In this document: positions 35,198 to 43,798 of the stretch, one piece after another
Numbering within the stretch: the stretch's first letter is position 1
Layout of the letters: every line of letters begins with the position of its first letter
Origin: Moraxellaceae bacterium
GTDB taxonomy: Bacteria > Pseudomonadota > Gammaproteobacteria > Pseudomonadales > Moraxellaceae
Reading direction: 5' to 3'
Assembly (NCBI GenBank): GCA_020697295.1
Contig: JAJFBF010000001.1
Coordinates: 1 to 64,000, forward strand
DNA length: 64,000 nucleotides
Notes under the pieces: model-generated
What the model saw: only the letters and a program-made list of their open reading frames with translations
Database searches by the model: none
What the model was told of the DNA's origin: nothing
Program-made: the position numbers and the translations under genes

Positions 35198-35439
35198 TGC
35201 GTCCTCCGGCGGTGGCGCTTGCTACGGCCCGGGTACCGGCTTGTTGTTTTGTGCCGCCAGTATAGCCGCGTCCGCGCCGGCACGTCCCCCATCGGCAAGC
35301 CGCTCCATGCAGCCAGAAAATGAGGCTGCCGGGTTGCCTCCAACCGCCCGGCCGGGCAAAGCTAGGGCATGGGGGCAGCCCGCGTGTCTTGCCCCTGCCA
35401 AAGCCGCGCCTTGCGCAACGGACCAGGATCCTCCGCACC

Positions 35440-36948
35440 ATGTTTGAAGTCGCCGAAACCGGGCACCGCGTGTCCGCGGAAGAGTACGCCGCGCGCGAAC
35501 CGCGCCTGCGCGAGAACCTGCTCGCCGCGCAGTACCGCCTGCTCAACCATGCCGGCTTTCCGGTGGTGATCCTGGTGGCTGGTGTGGACGGCGCCGGCAA
35601 GGGCGAGACCGTCAACCTCTTCAACGAGTGGATGGACCCGCGCCATATCAGCACGCACGGCTTTGGCGCGCCCACCCAGGACGAGCGCCAGCATCCGCCC
35701 ATGCGCCGCTTCTGGAGCGTGCTGCCGCCACGCGGCCGCATCGGCATGCTGTTCGGCTCCTGGTATACCGCACCCATTGTCGAGCGGGTGCAGGGACTCG
35801 GCAGCGTCGCCGCCTTCCGCCAGCAGATCGAGGACATCCGCCGCTTCGAACACATGCTCGCCACCGAAGGCGTGCTCCTGCTCAAGCTCTGGTTCCACCT
35901 GTCCAAGCGCGACCAGCGCCGGCGCCTCAATGACCTCGAGCGCGACCCGATGACCCGCTGGCGCGTGAGCGAGAATGACTGGACCAACTTCCAGAGCTAC
36001 GACCGCTTCCGCCGCGTCTCGGCCGCCACCCTGGAAGCCACCAGCACGCCGCAGGCCCCCTGGCACCTGATCGACGGCAGCGACCCGCATCACCGCAGCC
36101 TGACCGCCGGCCAGTTGCTGCTCGACGCCCTCGGCCAGCGCCTCGACGAGGCGACGCGCAAGCGTCCGGCGCGCGCCGGTGCAAAGGCCGCGGTCGCGCA
36201 GGCTCTGCCGGTCGCCAGTCCCGATGTGCTGGGCGCCCTCGACTACAGCGCCCGCCTCGACCGCGCCACCTACGAGGAACAACTCGAGCTCTGGCAGGGC
36301 CGGCTCAACCGCCTGGTCCGTGATCCGCGTTTTGGCGAGCGCGCGCTGGTGGTGGTGTTCGAAGGCCAGGACGCCGCCGGCAAGGGCGGCGTCGTCCGCC
36401 GCCTCACCGGCGCCCTCGACGCCCGCCAGTACGAGGTCATCCCGGTGGCGGCCCCGAGCGACGAAGAGCGCGCGCAGCCCTGGCTCTGGCGCTTCTGGCG
36501 CAAACTGCCGCACAAGGGGCATGTCGCCATCTTCGACCGCTCCTGGTACGGCCGCGTGCTGGTGGAGCGGGTCGAGAAATTCTGCGCGCCCGCCGACTGG
36601 GAGCGCGCCTACGGCGAGATCAACGATTTTGAAGAGCAGCTCGCCGCCAATGGCACGGTAGTGGTGAAGTTCTTCCTCGCCATCACCAAGGCGGAGCAGC
36701 TCAAGCGCTTCCGGGAGCGGGAGAGCGTGAGCTTCCAGAATTTCAAGCTGACGCCGGACGACTGGCGCAATCGCCGCCAGTGGCGCGCCTATGAATCCGC
36801 CATCAACGACATGGTCGCCAGGACCAGCAGCGCCGAGGCGCCCTGGACCCTGGTCTCGGCCAACGACGTCGAGCATGCCCGCATCGTCGTCCTGCGCACC
36901 CTCTGCGAGCGCCTGCAGGCCGCCATCCGGCGCCCGCCGCGACGCTGA
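35440..36948 (+). CDS. pap: Polyphosphate:AMP phosphotransferase (two-domain PPK2)
   Basis: A 502-residue tandem PPK2 protein that transfers phosphate from polyphosphate to AMP, giving ADP. Domain 1 has a Walker A at 47-56 ([10 protein letters not shown]) and domain 2 at 308-317 ([10 protein letters not shown] region). The lid/Walker B element F-D-R-S-W-Y-G-R is intact only in domain 2 (365-372); domain 1 has F-G-S-W-Y-T instead, consistent with the known pattern in which the C-terminal half is catalytic. Length matches the class II PPK2/PAP group. No Shine-Dalgarno stronger than GGA is seen before the ATG at 35440. The adjacent coiled-coil protein at 37267 may be functionally linked. Confidence 0.93.
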   Translation: MFEVAETGHRVSAEEYAAREPRLRENLLAAQYRLLNHAGFPVVILVAGVDGAGKGETVNLFNEWMDPRHISTHGFGAPTQDERQHPPMRRFWSVLPPRGRIGMLFGSWYTAPIVERVQGLGSVAAFRQQIEDIRRFEHMLATEGVLLLKLWFHLSKRDQRRRLNDLERDPMTRWRVSENDWTNFQSYDRFRRVSAATLEATSTPQAPWHLIDGSDPHHRSLTAGQLLLDALGQRLDEATRKRPARAGAKAAVAQALPVASPDVLGALDYSARLDRATYEEQLELWQGRLNRLVRDPRFGERALVVVFEGQDAAGKGGVVRRLTGALDARQYEVIPVAAPSDEERAQPWLWRFWRKLPHKGHVAIFDRSWYGRVLVERVEKFCAPADWERAYGEINDFEEQLAANGTVVVKFFLAITKAEQLKRFRERESVSFQNFKLTPDDWRNRRQWRAYESAINDMVARTSSAEAPWTLVSANDVEHARIVVLRTLCERLQAAIRRPPRR

Positions 36949-37266
36949 GCACTTCCTGACGCCCCTTGCTGCATTCGGGACTCCCGCAACAGACGCGCAG
37001 CAATACGTCGCAGGCGTCTGCTCTTCTGCTTGCCCGCTTGCCCGCTTGCCCGCTTGCCCGCTTGCGGCGCACGCGCATTATTGCCAAGCAATTGTCCGGC
37101 AAGCCGGGCATAACGTTTAACTTGAACTAAAGTAATCGGGGTTCTTGTCAAGAATTCTGCCGCCGCCTTGCGCTTGCGGCCACGTGATCCTTAATGAAGG
37201 ACTTGACGAAGGAACAACGCTCTCCGTCATTTTTTCTTTCCCGACGTCAATAGATGAGGTTTCGTT
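36949..37266. other. Intergenic region pap / coiled-coil protein
   Basis: About 318 bases without a gene. It holds the octamer repeat (37029-37065), then a clearly AT-richer stretch from about 37100 with a perfect palindrome TTCTTG-T-CAAGAA at 37142-37154, likely part of the promoter and operator region of the gene at 37267. Confidence 0.55.
37029..37065. repeat. Octamer tandem repeat
   Basis: Four exact copies of CTTGCCCG (37029-37060) plus a partial fifth. It begins about 80 bases after the pap stop. Slippage-prone simple repeat; no role is apparent. Confidence 0.9.
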
Positions 37267-37902
37267 ATGACCAGTCTCGCCGAAAACCGCGAACAGCATA
37301 TCCAGCGATTCCATGAGCAGATGGAATCCTGGGAGCAGGAAATGAACCGTGTGCGCTCGATGGCCTTCTCGGCCAACTCCTATATCCAGGGCGAGATGAA
37401 CAAGCTGGTAGCCCAGCTCGACAAGGGCCTGGAGCAGCTCACGCACAAGATGGTGCAGCTCGCCGAGACCGGCGACCAGCGTGTCTACACTGCCCTGGAA
37501 ACCATGGAATCCGCCTGGGGCTCGCTCAAGTCCACGATCGGCGACATGAGCCAGCGCCTGCGCGAAAAACGCGACCAGGCCGAGGACAAGCTGGAGCGCG
37601 GCGCCAGCGAAGCGCGCGACACGATCCGTGACAAGATGGACCAGGGCGTCAGCCAGGCGAAGCAGGCCCTGAACCAGGGCAAGCAGGCCGTGCGCGACAC
37701 TGTCGAGCAGGGCAGCGACGCCGCGCGCGACATGATCGACCAGGGCAAGAACACGCTGCGCGAAACCGCGGAGCAGGTGGGCAACGCGGCCCAGTCCGCG
37801 GGCAAGCGCGGCCAGCAGTCTACCGGCAGCCAGGCCACGGGAGGCAAGGTGCAGACCGAGGAAACGGTCGTGGTTTCGCGCACGCGCACACCGCCGCACT
37901 GA
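37267..37902 (+). CDS. LEA/phasin-like coiled-coil protein
   Basis: A 211-residue highly charged, helical protein without signal peptide. Residues 1-100 are phasin-like (amphipathic helices with Q, E, K and few hydrophobics), and residues 100-180 consist of degenerate 11-residue repeats such as D-K-M-D-Q-G-V-S-Q-A-K and E-Q-G-S-D-A-A-R-D-M-I, typical of LEA group 3 or apolipoprotein-like helices. The tail is Gly/Ser/Gln/Thr-rich and probably disordered. Such proteins protect against desiccation or coat storage granules. Its place next to a polyphosphate enzyme makes granule association a testable idea, not a finding. A GAGG sequence lies 9 bases before the ATG. Confidence 0.75.
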   Translation: MTSLAENREQHIQRFHEQMESWEQEMNRVRSMAFSANSYIQGEMNKLVAQLDKGLEQLTHKMVQLAETGDQRVYTALETMESAWGSLKSTIGDMSQRLREKRDQAEDKLERGASEARDTIRDKMDQGVSQAKQALNQGKQAVRDTVEQGSDAARDMIDQGKNTLRETAEQVGNAAQSAGKRGQQSTGSQATGGKVQTEETVVVSRTRTPPH

Positions 37903-37950
37903 GGCGCCGCCAGGCGAACACTGCGGCGCGACGTGATGCCATGCCGTCAC

Positions 37951-37976
37951 GGTTACGGTTACGGTTACGGTTACGG
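37951..37976. repeat. GGTTAC hexamer repeat
   Basis: Four exact copies of GGTTAC (37951-37974) plus GG, 48 bases after the coiled-coil gene. Like the left-edge array it has period 6. Confidence 0.95.
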
Positions 37977-38060
37977 CTGATGAGCTTGCACTGCCAGTCG
38001 TCCGCAAATGTCGCGGCGAAGCCCGAGCCGGCCAGTGACGCGTCGCGTCAGCAGAGGAGA

Positions 38061-38102
38061 GAACAAGGGCGCAGGGTCGGCTCGGGCACCGCGCCCTTGT
38101 TC
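38061..38102. terminator. Long inverted repeat between convergent genes
   Basis: Perfect 12-bp arms GAACAAGGGCGC (38061-38072) and GCGCCCTTGTTC (38091-38102) around an 18-base GC-rich loop. It lies between the convergent coiled-coil (+) and phosphofructokinase (-) genes. No strong T-run follows, so it is at best a non-canonical bidirectional terminator. Confidence 0.6.
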
Positions 38103-38138
38103 GTTCGCGCCGGAATCCGGCACTGCAGTAATCCAGCC

Positions 38139-39428
38139 TCAGGGCATGCCGTTGTCAAAAGGCGGCAACCGGCGCGCCACTTTCACGCGCCGCAGCGGCG
38201 TGTAGCGGGGCAGCCCGCCCTGGTAGGGCGGATAGTCCTCGCCCTGGATCAGCGGCAGCAGGTAGGCGCGGCAGCGGGACGTGATGCCATAGCCGTCGCG
38301 ACTGATGAAGCTTCGGGGCAGCGTGACTTCCTGATGCGCAATCCGCGCCAGCGACGCGGCCTCGATGTCCCAGCGCACCTGGCGCGACCCCGCCACCCGC
38401 CGGAGCGCGGGCATCACCTGATGACGACCGGCCAGCGCCATTTCCACCGCCGCTTCGCCCACCTGCCAGGCCGCCTCCACATCCACGCCCGAGGCGATAT
38501 GGCGCGCCGAGCGCTGCAGGTAATCACTGACGGAATAATGGCAACGCACGCCCAGCCGGCGATGGATGAGCTCGGCCAGATAGGGCGCCGCCTTGCCGGT
38601 GTGCACATTGAGACGGTCCTTGCCATGCTCGCCGGCCACGGGCGCCTCCGGCGCCAGCGCCGGATTGTGGATGGCCAGGCCCTCCGCGGTGACAATGACG
38701 CAATAACCTTCGCGCGCCAGGGTCGCTTCCACCTTCGCCATGAAGGCCGCCTCATCAAAGGCCACTTCCGGAAACAGGATCACGTGGGGAGGGCCGCTGC
38801 CGTCAGCCTCCTGCGCCAGCGCGCTCGCCGCCGCGATCCAGCCGGCATGGCGCCCCATCACCTCCATTACGAACACCTGCGTCGAGGTGCGCGCCATCGA
38901 GGCAACATCCAGCGCCGCTTCGCGCACGCTCACCGCCGTGTACTTGGCCACCGAGCCAAAGCCCGGCGAGAAATCCGTGCGCGCCAGGTCGTTGTCCACG
39001 GTCTTGGGGATGTGGATCACCGACAGCGGATAACCGGCCGCCTTCGCCGCCGCCGCCACATGCAGGCAGGTGCCGGCGGAGCCGCCACCGCCGTTGTAGA
39101 GGAACCAGCGGATGTCGTGGGCGCGGAACACCTCCAGCAGGCGCGCATAGTGCTGCGGATGACTCTCCGGCGTACCCAGCGGAAAGCGGCTGGAGCCAAA
39201 GGCGCTGCCCGGCAGGCGGCGCAACGCGGCAATGGCCGTCGCCGGCTCGCGCGATAAATCAAAGAGACTCTCCTCGAGCGCACCGAGGATGCCGTTCTCG
39301 CCCGCATAGACGCGGCCGATCCGGTCGCGATGGGCACGCGCCGCCGCGAGCACGCCGGCGGCGCTGGCATTGATGACGGCGGTGACGCCGCCGGACTGGG
39401 CATAGAAGAGATTGGGAAGGCGGGACAT
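38139..39428 (-). CDS. pfp: 6-phosphofructokinase, PPi-dependent type with altered donor motif
   Basis: A 429-residue phosphofructokinase of the long-chain group. PKTVDNDL is at residues 141-148; the Lys at 142 is the mark of pyrophosphate-dependent enzymes (ATP-dependent ones have Gly), and Asp145 is the catalytic base. M-G-R-H-A-G-W at 191-197 binds fructose 6-phosphate. The phosphoryl-donor loop, however, reads NGGGGS at 112-117; PPi-dependent enzymes usually have Asp at the fourth Gly, so this position is ATP-like. The donor is thus uncertain. The enzyme would interconvert fructose 6-phosphate and fructose 1,6-bisphosphate in glycolysis/gluconeogenesis. It stands alone, divergent from the amidase gene. 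Confidence 0.88.
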   Translation of the reverse strand: MSRLPNLFYAQSGGVTAVINASAAGVLAAARAHRDRIGRVYAGENGILGALEESLFDLSREPATAIAALRRLPGSAFGSSRFPLGTPESHPQHYARLLEVFRAHDIRWFLYNGGGGSAGTCLHVAAAAKAAGYPLSVIHIPKTVDNDLARTDFSPGFGSVAKYTAVSVREAALDVASMARTSTQVFVMEVMGRHAGWIAAASALAQEADGSGPPHVILFPEVAFDEAAFMAKVEATLAREGYCVIVTAEGLAIHNPALAPEAPVAGEHGKDRLNVHTGKAAPYLAELIHRRLGVRCHYSVSDYLQRSARHIASGVDVEAAWQVGEAAVEMALAGRHQVMPALRRVAGSRQVRWDIEAASLARIAHQEVTLPRSFISRDGYGITSRCRAYLLPLIQGEDYPPYQGGLPRYTPLRRVKVARRLPPFDNGMP

Positions 39429-39753
39429 GCGGGCTCGCGGCGTGGGCGGTGGCGCGCCTTGGGGCGCGGGATCATGGCCGTGAATCTAGCAGGCCGCCCC
39501 GGACACGGAAACGGCAACCGTCCCGGCAGACCTTGCAGCCTCGGCGCGGCCGGCAATGCCAGGCGCCCGCGCAGGCCCGGAAGAAAAGCCCCCGAAAGCT
39601 TGCCAGCGTGTCCGCGCCCGCCCCTGGCGGGCCTCGTCCGTACAGCGCCCCGGGGCCAGATTTCGTCCCAAACCGGCCCCTGCCAATCTGGACTTCGCAC
39701 CACCCTTGGCGCAGTTTTGAACGCTTACTCACCGGCCCCCACAAGAATTCTCC
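39429..39753. other. Divergent intergenic region, phosphofructokinase / amidase
   Basis: About 325 GC-rich bases between divergent genes. I see no gene, repeat or convincing promoter hexamers. Confidence 0.5.
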
Positions 39754-41172
39754 ATGACGACCGCCAAGACCGTTCACGCTTTCAGCAACGACCTCCTCGC
39801 CGACCTCGACGCCACCGCCCTCGCCGCCCTCATCCGCCGCGGCGAGGCCAGCCCCGGCGAGGTGGCCGCGGCCGCCATCGCGCGCGCCCGCCGCATGCAG
39901 CCGCTGATCAACGCCATCGAGCTCGAGAATTACGAGGCTGCGCTCCGGGCCGCCGAAGGCGCCCCGCGCATCGGCGTCTTTGCCGGCGTACCCACCTTCG
40001 TCAAGGACAACACCGATCTGCAGGGCCTGCCCACCCGTCATGGCTCGGCCGCGGTTCCCGCGCGCCCCGCCGCCGGTCCCGGCGCCTTTGCCCGGCAATA
40101 CCTGGCGCAGGGCTTCACCGTGCTCGGCAAGAGCTCGCTGCCGGAGTTCGGCTTCAACGCCAGCACCGAATATCGCGGCCGCGCACCCACGCGCAATCCC
40201 TGGCACACCGACTACTCCTCCGGGGCCTCCTCCGGCGGCTCCGCCGCGCTGGTCGCCGCCGGCGTCGTGCCCATCGCGCACGCCAACGATGGCGGCGGCT
40301 CCATCCGCATTCCCGCCGCCGCCTGCGGCCTGGTCGGCCTCAAGGCCACGCGCGGACGCCATATTGACGGCGAGAGCGCGCGCAGCCTGCCCATCAACAT
40401 CGTTTCCGAAGGCGTGGTCACGCGCTCCGTGCGCGACACCGCCAACTTCATGGCCGGCCTCGAGCAGTACTGGCGCAACCCGAAACTGAAGCCGATCGGC
40501 CGCGTCGAGGGCCCCGGCGCCCGACGCCTGCGCATCGGTCTCGTGGTGGACTCCATCACCGGTCCCAGCGATGCGGAAACCCGCGCGACCGTGCTCGCCA
40601 CCGCAGCGCTGCTCGAGAGCCTGGGCCACGACGTGTTCGAGATCCCGTTGCCGATCGGCCAGCGCTTTGCCGACGACTTCAGCATCTACTGGGGCATGCT
40701 CTCCTTCCTCGTATCCACCTTCGGCAAGCGCGTCATGCATCCGGACTTCGACGCCAGCCAGCTCGACAACCTGAGCCAGGGCCTGGCCGCGCTTTACCGC
40801 AAGAACATGCTGAAGACGCCGTTTGTGCTGTATCGCCTCAAAAAACTGTGGAATGAATACGCGCGTGCCTTCGATAATTGCGACGTGATCATGTCGCCGG
40901 TGCTGGCCCACACCACGCCCACGCTGGGCCACCTGTCGCCGGAGCAGGATTTCGATTCGCTGTTCGAGCGCCTGACCCGCTATGTCAGCTTCACGCCGCT
41001 CAACAACGCGGCCGGCGGTCCGGCGATCTCGCTGCCCATGGGCGCCAGCGCCCTGGGCCTGCCGATCGCCATCCACCTGTCCGCCAACCACGGCGACGAG
41101 CGCACCCTGCTGGAGCTGGCTTTCGAGCTGGAAGCGGCGCAGCCCTTCCGCCGCATCCAGGATCTGGCGTAA
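39754..41172 (+). CDS. Amidase (amidase signature family)
   Basis: A 472-residue amidase-signature hydrolase. The Ser-cisSer-Lys triad can be placed: Lys84 in T-F-V-K-D-N, the cis-Ser at 159 or 160 in G-A-S-S-G-G-S, and the nucleophile Ser183 in D-G-G-G-S-I-R-I-P-A. The overall shape resembles bacterial amidases related to 6-aminohexanoate-cyclic-dimer hydrolase, but substrate cannot be told from sequence. No signal peptide. The mltA gene starts 24 bases after the stop, suggesting co-transcription. Confidence 0.92.
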   Translation: MTTAKTVHAFSNDLLADLDATALAALIRRGEASPGEVAAAAIARARRMQPLINAIELENYEAALRAAEGAPRIGVFAGVPTFVKDNTDLQGLPTRHGSAAVPARPAAGPGAFARQYLAQGFTVLGKSSLPEFGFNASTEYRGRAPTRNPWHTDYSSGASSGGSAALVAAGVVPIAHANDGGGSIRIPAAACGLVGLKATRGRHIDGESARSLPINIVSEGVVTRSVRDTANFMAGLEQYWRNPKLKPIGRVEGPGARRLRIGLVVDSITGPSDAETRATVLATAALLESLGHDVFEIPLPIGQRFADDFSIYWGMLSFLVSTFGKRVMHPDFDASQLDNLSQGLAALYRKNMLKTPFVLYRLKKLWNEYARAFDNCDVIMSPVLAHTTPTLGHLSPEQDFDSLFERLTRYVSFTPLNNAAGGPAISLPMGASALGLPIAIHLSANHGDERTLLELAFELEAAQPFRRIQDLA

Positions 41173-41196
41173 CCCAACCCGATTGCGAGAACCGAT

Positions 41197-42384
41197 GTGC
41201 GTCATGTCCTGACCCTGCTGCTGGCCGGCCTGCTCGGCGCCTGCACCACCACCCCGCCGTCCGCGCCGGCGGCCAGCGCACGCTACCTCCCCGCCACCTG
41301 GACGGAGCTGCCGGCGTGGCCGGGCGAGCAACTGCTGGCAACCTGGCCGGCCTGGCTGCAATCCTGCACCCGCCTGCAGGCGCGTCCGGCCTGGCAGGAA
41401 ACCTGCGCGGCAGCCTCCGCCCTCGCGCCTGAAAACGACGCCACCGTGCAAGCCTTCTACGAGCGCCACTTCCAGCCCTGGCGCATCGAAGCGGGCGACG
41501 ACCGCGACACCGGCCTCGTCACCGGCTACTACGAGGCCCTGCTCACCGGCAGCCTCTCCCCCGGGGCCGGCCGCGTGCCGCTCTACGGCGTGCCGGACGA
41601 CATGCTCACCCTCGACATCGACGAGCTTTATCCCGACCTCAAGGGCATGCGCCTGCGCGGCCGCCTCGAGGGCCGCACCGTGCTGCCCTACTGGAGCCGG
41701 GCGGAGATCGACAGTGGCAAGGGCGTCACGCCCGACAAGATCCTGGCCTGGGCCGACGACCCCCTCGACGCCTTCTTCCTGCAGATCCAGGGCTCCGGAC
41801 GCGTCCAGCTCGAGGATGGCCGGCTGCTGCGCCTGGGCTATGCCGACCAGAACGGCCATCCCTATCGCGCGATCGGCAAATGGCTGGTGGAGCAGGGCCA
41901 GCTGCCCATCGAGCAGGTCAGCATGCAAAGCATCCGCGCCTGGGCGCAGGCCCATCCGGAACGCGTGCCCGAGTTGCTGGAAGCCAATCCCAGCTATGTG
42001 TTCTTCCGCCTGTTGCCGGACGAGGGCGGCGGCCCCATCGGCGCGCTCAACGTGCCGCTGACCGCGGCGGCCAGCATTGCCGTCGACCCGAAGTTCGTGC
42101 CGCTCGGCAGTCCCGTCTATCTCGCCACCACCCGCCCCGACACCGGCCAGCCGCTGCAGCGCCTGGTGCAGGCCCAGGACACCGGCGGCGCCATCCGCGG
42201 CGCGGTGCGCGCCGATTTCTTCTGGGGCTACGGGCCCGGGGCCGCCGCGCTCGCCGGCCAGATGAAGCAGCCGGGCCGGATGTGGCTGCTGTGGCCAAAA
42301 GCCCTGCCACTGCCGGCTTTGCCTGCGGCGCCGCCCGCACCGGCCGGCAATAACAAGCCGGCCAAGCCCCGGAGTTTTCGCTAG
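41197..42384 (+). CDS. mltA: Membrane-bound lytic murein transglycosylase A
   Basis: A 395-residue outer-membrane lipoprotein (signal with L-L-G-A-C, Cys at about residue 16) that cleaves peptidoglycan with formation of 1,6-anhydromuramic acid. The MltA beta-barrel domain is recognisable by G-Y-Y-E-A, the F-F-L-Q-I-Q-G-S-G-R segment and Y-V-F-F-R; the 3D domain with V-D-P-K-F-V-P-L-G and A-Q-D-T-G-G-A-I-R-G-A-V-R-A-D holds the catalytic Asp. Start is GTG at 41197; the ATG two bases earlier is out of frame. Confidence 0.95.
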   Translation: MRHVLTLLLAGLLGACTTTPPSAPAASARYLPATWTELPAWPGEQLLATWPAWLQSCTRLQARPAWQETCAAASALAPENDATVQAFYERHFQPWRIEAGDDRDTGLVTGYYEALLTGSLSPGAGRVPLYGVPDDMLTLDIDELYPDLKGMRLRGRLEGRTVLPYWSRAEIDSGKGVTPDKILAWADDPLDAFFLQIQGSGRVQLEDGRLLRLGYADQNGHPYRAIGKWLVEQGQLPIEQVSMQSIRAWAQAHPERVPELLEANPSYVFFRLLPDEGGGPIGALNVPLTAAASIAVDPKFVPLGSPVYLATTRPDTGQPLQRLVQAQDTGGAIRGAVRADFFWGYGPGAAALAGQMKQPGRMWLLWPKALPLPALPAAPPAPAGNNKPAKPRSFR

Positions 42385-42397
42385 CCCCACCCTGTCG

Positions 42398-42415
42398 GTC
42401 GGGATTCATCCCGAC
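42398..42415. repeat. Dispersed 18-bp palindrome, copy 3
   Basis: GTCGGGATTCATCCCGAC, 13 bases after the mltA stop. Its flanks extend the symmetry (CCTGTCG before, CGACAGG after), so it may also act as a transcription terminator-like hairpin. Confidence 0.85.
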
Positions 42416-42777
42416 AGGTCCGTGGAGTCGAGCCAGGCGCCCCCGGCTGAAGCCCGTGCTACGGGCGGCCGTGCGCACTGCCGGCAAAAACGCCCCGACA
42501 TATTTCAGACCCGTCGCAGTGACTCCGTTGAGCCTCGCGACCAGCAGACGCCTGCGCTCCCGCCTGTGAAAAGGTGACTTGCCAGTCGCCATATCTGCTA
42601 ACAAAAGACGTATTGCTGCCTCCTTCGGCGCACCTTACGGTTGCCCCCGGCGCGGACTCCTCCGCGCCGGCTCCGCCGCCACCGGTTCCGCCGCTGGCCG
42701 GCTGTCCACGTGGTTCGCACAGCGCCAGGAAGGCGCGGCGGGCCACACACCCCTGAATGGATTGCACCGGACTGATC
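42416..42777. other. Intergenic region mltA / acyltransferase
   Basis: About 360 bases. No convincing gene; short open frames here have skewed composition without motifs. Local base composition dips around 42575-42615, which may mark a promoter region. Confidence 0.5.
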
Positions 42778-43725
42778 ATGGATGACTTCGAAACCCGGCC
42801 CGACGGCCTGCCGGACACCCCCGCCGCCGACTCAACCGCCCTCGCCCCGCCAGCTCCGCCGCCCCCTGCGCCGCGCAGCCGGGCCACGCGCCTGCGTGAC
42901 CTGATTTCCCGCCGCGCCCTCGAAGGCTGGTCGCCCGAGGGCATCAAGACTGACTTCGTCGAGCGCACCGAGGCCTTCTGGCGCTTCGTGCACGACCGCT
43001 ATTTCCGGGTCGAGACCACCGGCTGGGAACGCCTGCCCGAGGGCCCCGTCCTCCTCATCGGCGTGCATGCCGGCACCTGGCTGACCATGGACGCCTGGAT
43101 GCTGCAGGCCGCCTGGTGGTTCAGGCACCGCACCACGCGCGCCCTGCACTGCACCTGCCATGACGTACTCATGGCCATGCCCGGCCTCGGCCGCCTGTTC
43201 CGCCAGACCGGCGTCATCCCCGCCTCTCGCGAAGCCGTCACCAACTGCCTCGCCGCCGGCCACAGCGTCGTCATCTGGCCGGGCGGCGAAGTCGACTGCA
43301 TGCGCGCCTGGCGGCGCCGGGGCGAGGTCGAGCTCGGCGGTCGCCGCGGCTTTGTCCGCCAGGCCATCCGCTCCGGCGTGCCCATCGTGCCGGTCGCCAC
43401 CGTGGGCGGCGCCGATACCGTCTTCGTGCTGTCCGAGGGACGCTGGCTCGCCGAGAAGCTCCAGCTCAAGCGTCTGCTGCGCAGCGAGATGGCGCCCATC
43501 GTCGCCGGCCTGCCCTTCGGCATCTGGCTGGAAGTCATGCCTTCGCACATCCCGCTGCCCTCCAAGATCCGCTATGAGGTGCTGGAGCCCATCACGGTCG
43601 ACACCGACCCCGCCCGCGAAAACGACGACGCCTATGTCGAGCAGATTTATCGCGAGGTCGAGGCGCGGCTGCAGGCAGGCGTGGACCGGCTGATGCAGGC
43701 GCGGCGCTTCCCCATCCTGGGCTAG
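42778..43725 (+). CDS. Lysophospholipid/diacylglycerol acyltransferase-like protein
   Basis: A 315-residue protein of the LPLAT superfamily, nearer to the DAGAT-like than to the PlsC branch. G-V-H-A-G-T-W-L-T-M-D supplies the catalytic His with a more distant Asp than the usual HX4D, and I-W-P-G-G-E-V-D replaces the E-G-T-R motif as in diacylglycerol acyltransferase homologues; F-V-R-Q-A-I-R-S-G-V-P-I-V-P-V follows. There is no clear transmembrane helix. The N-terminal 40 residues are Pro/Ala-rich. An ATG at 42757 would add seven residues. Wax ester or triacylglycerol synthesis is possible. Confidence 0.82.
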   Translation: MDDFETRPDGLPDTPAADSTALAPPAPPPPAPRSRATRLRDLISRRALEGWSPEGIKTDFVERTEAFWRFVHDRYFRVETTGWERLPEGPVLLIGVHAGTWLTMDAWMLQAAWWFRHRTTRALHCTCHDVLMAMPGLGRLFRQTGVIPASREAVTNCLAAGHSVVIWPGGEVDCMRAWRRRGEVELGGRRGFVRQAIRSGVPIVPVATVGGADTVFVLSEGRWLAEKLQLKRLLRSEMAPIVAGLPFGIWLEVMPSHIPLPSKIRYEVLEPITVDTDPARENDDAYVEQIYREVEARLQAGVDRLMQARRFPILG

Positions 43726-43798
43726 TCGCCGCCGTGGCCGGGCAGGTCAACGCCCGGCCGCACGCGCCGCCTGCTACCATCGCCGGCGGAGGCGAACC

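Noticed and set aside
37951-37976. GGTTAC array considered as telomere-like or replication-related sequence
   Set aside because: Only four units, internal position and no associated genes; simple slippage explains it.
39472-42390. Very long minus-strand open frame opposite the amidase and mltA genes
   Set aside because: It has no recognisable domain, is rich in Gly/Ala/Arg/His, and lies wholly antisense to two well-identified genes; high GC content keeps such frames open by chance.
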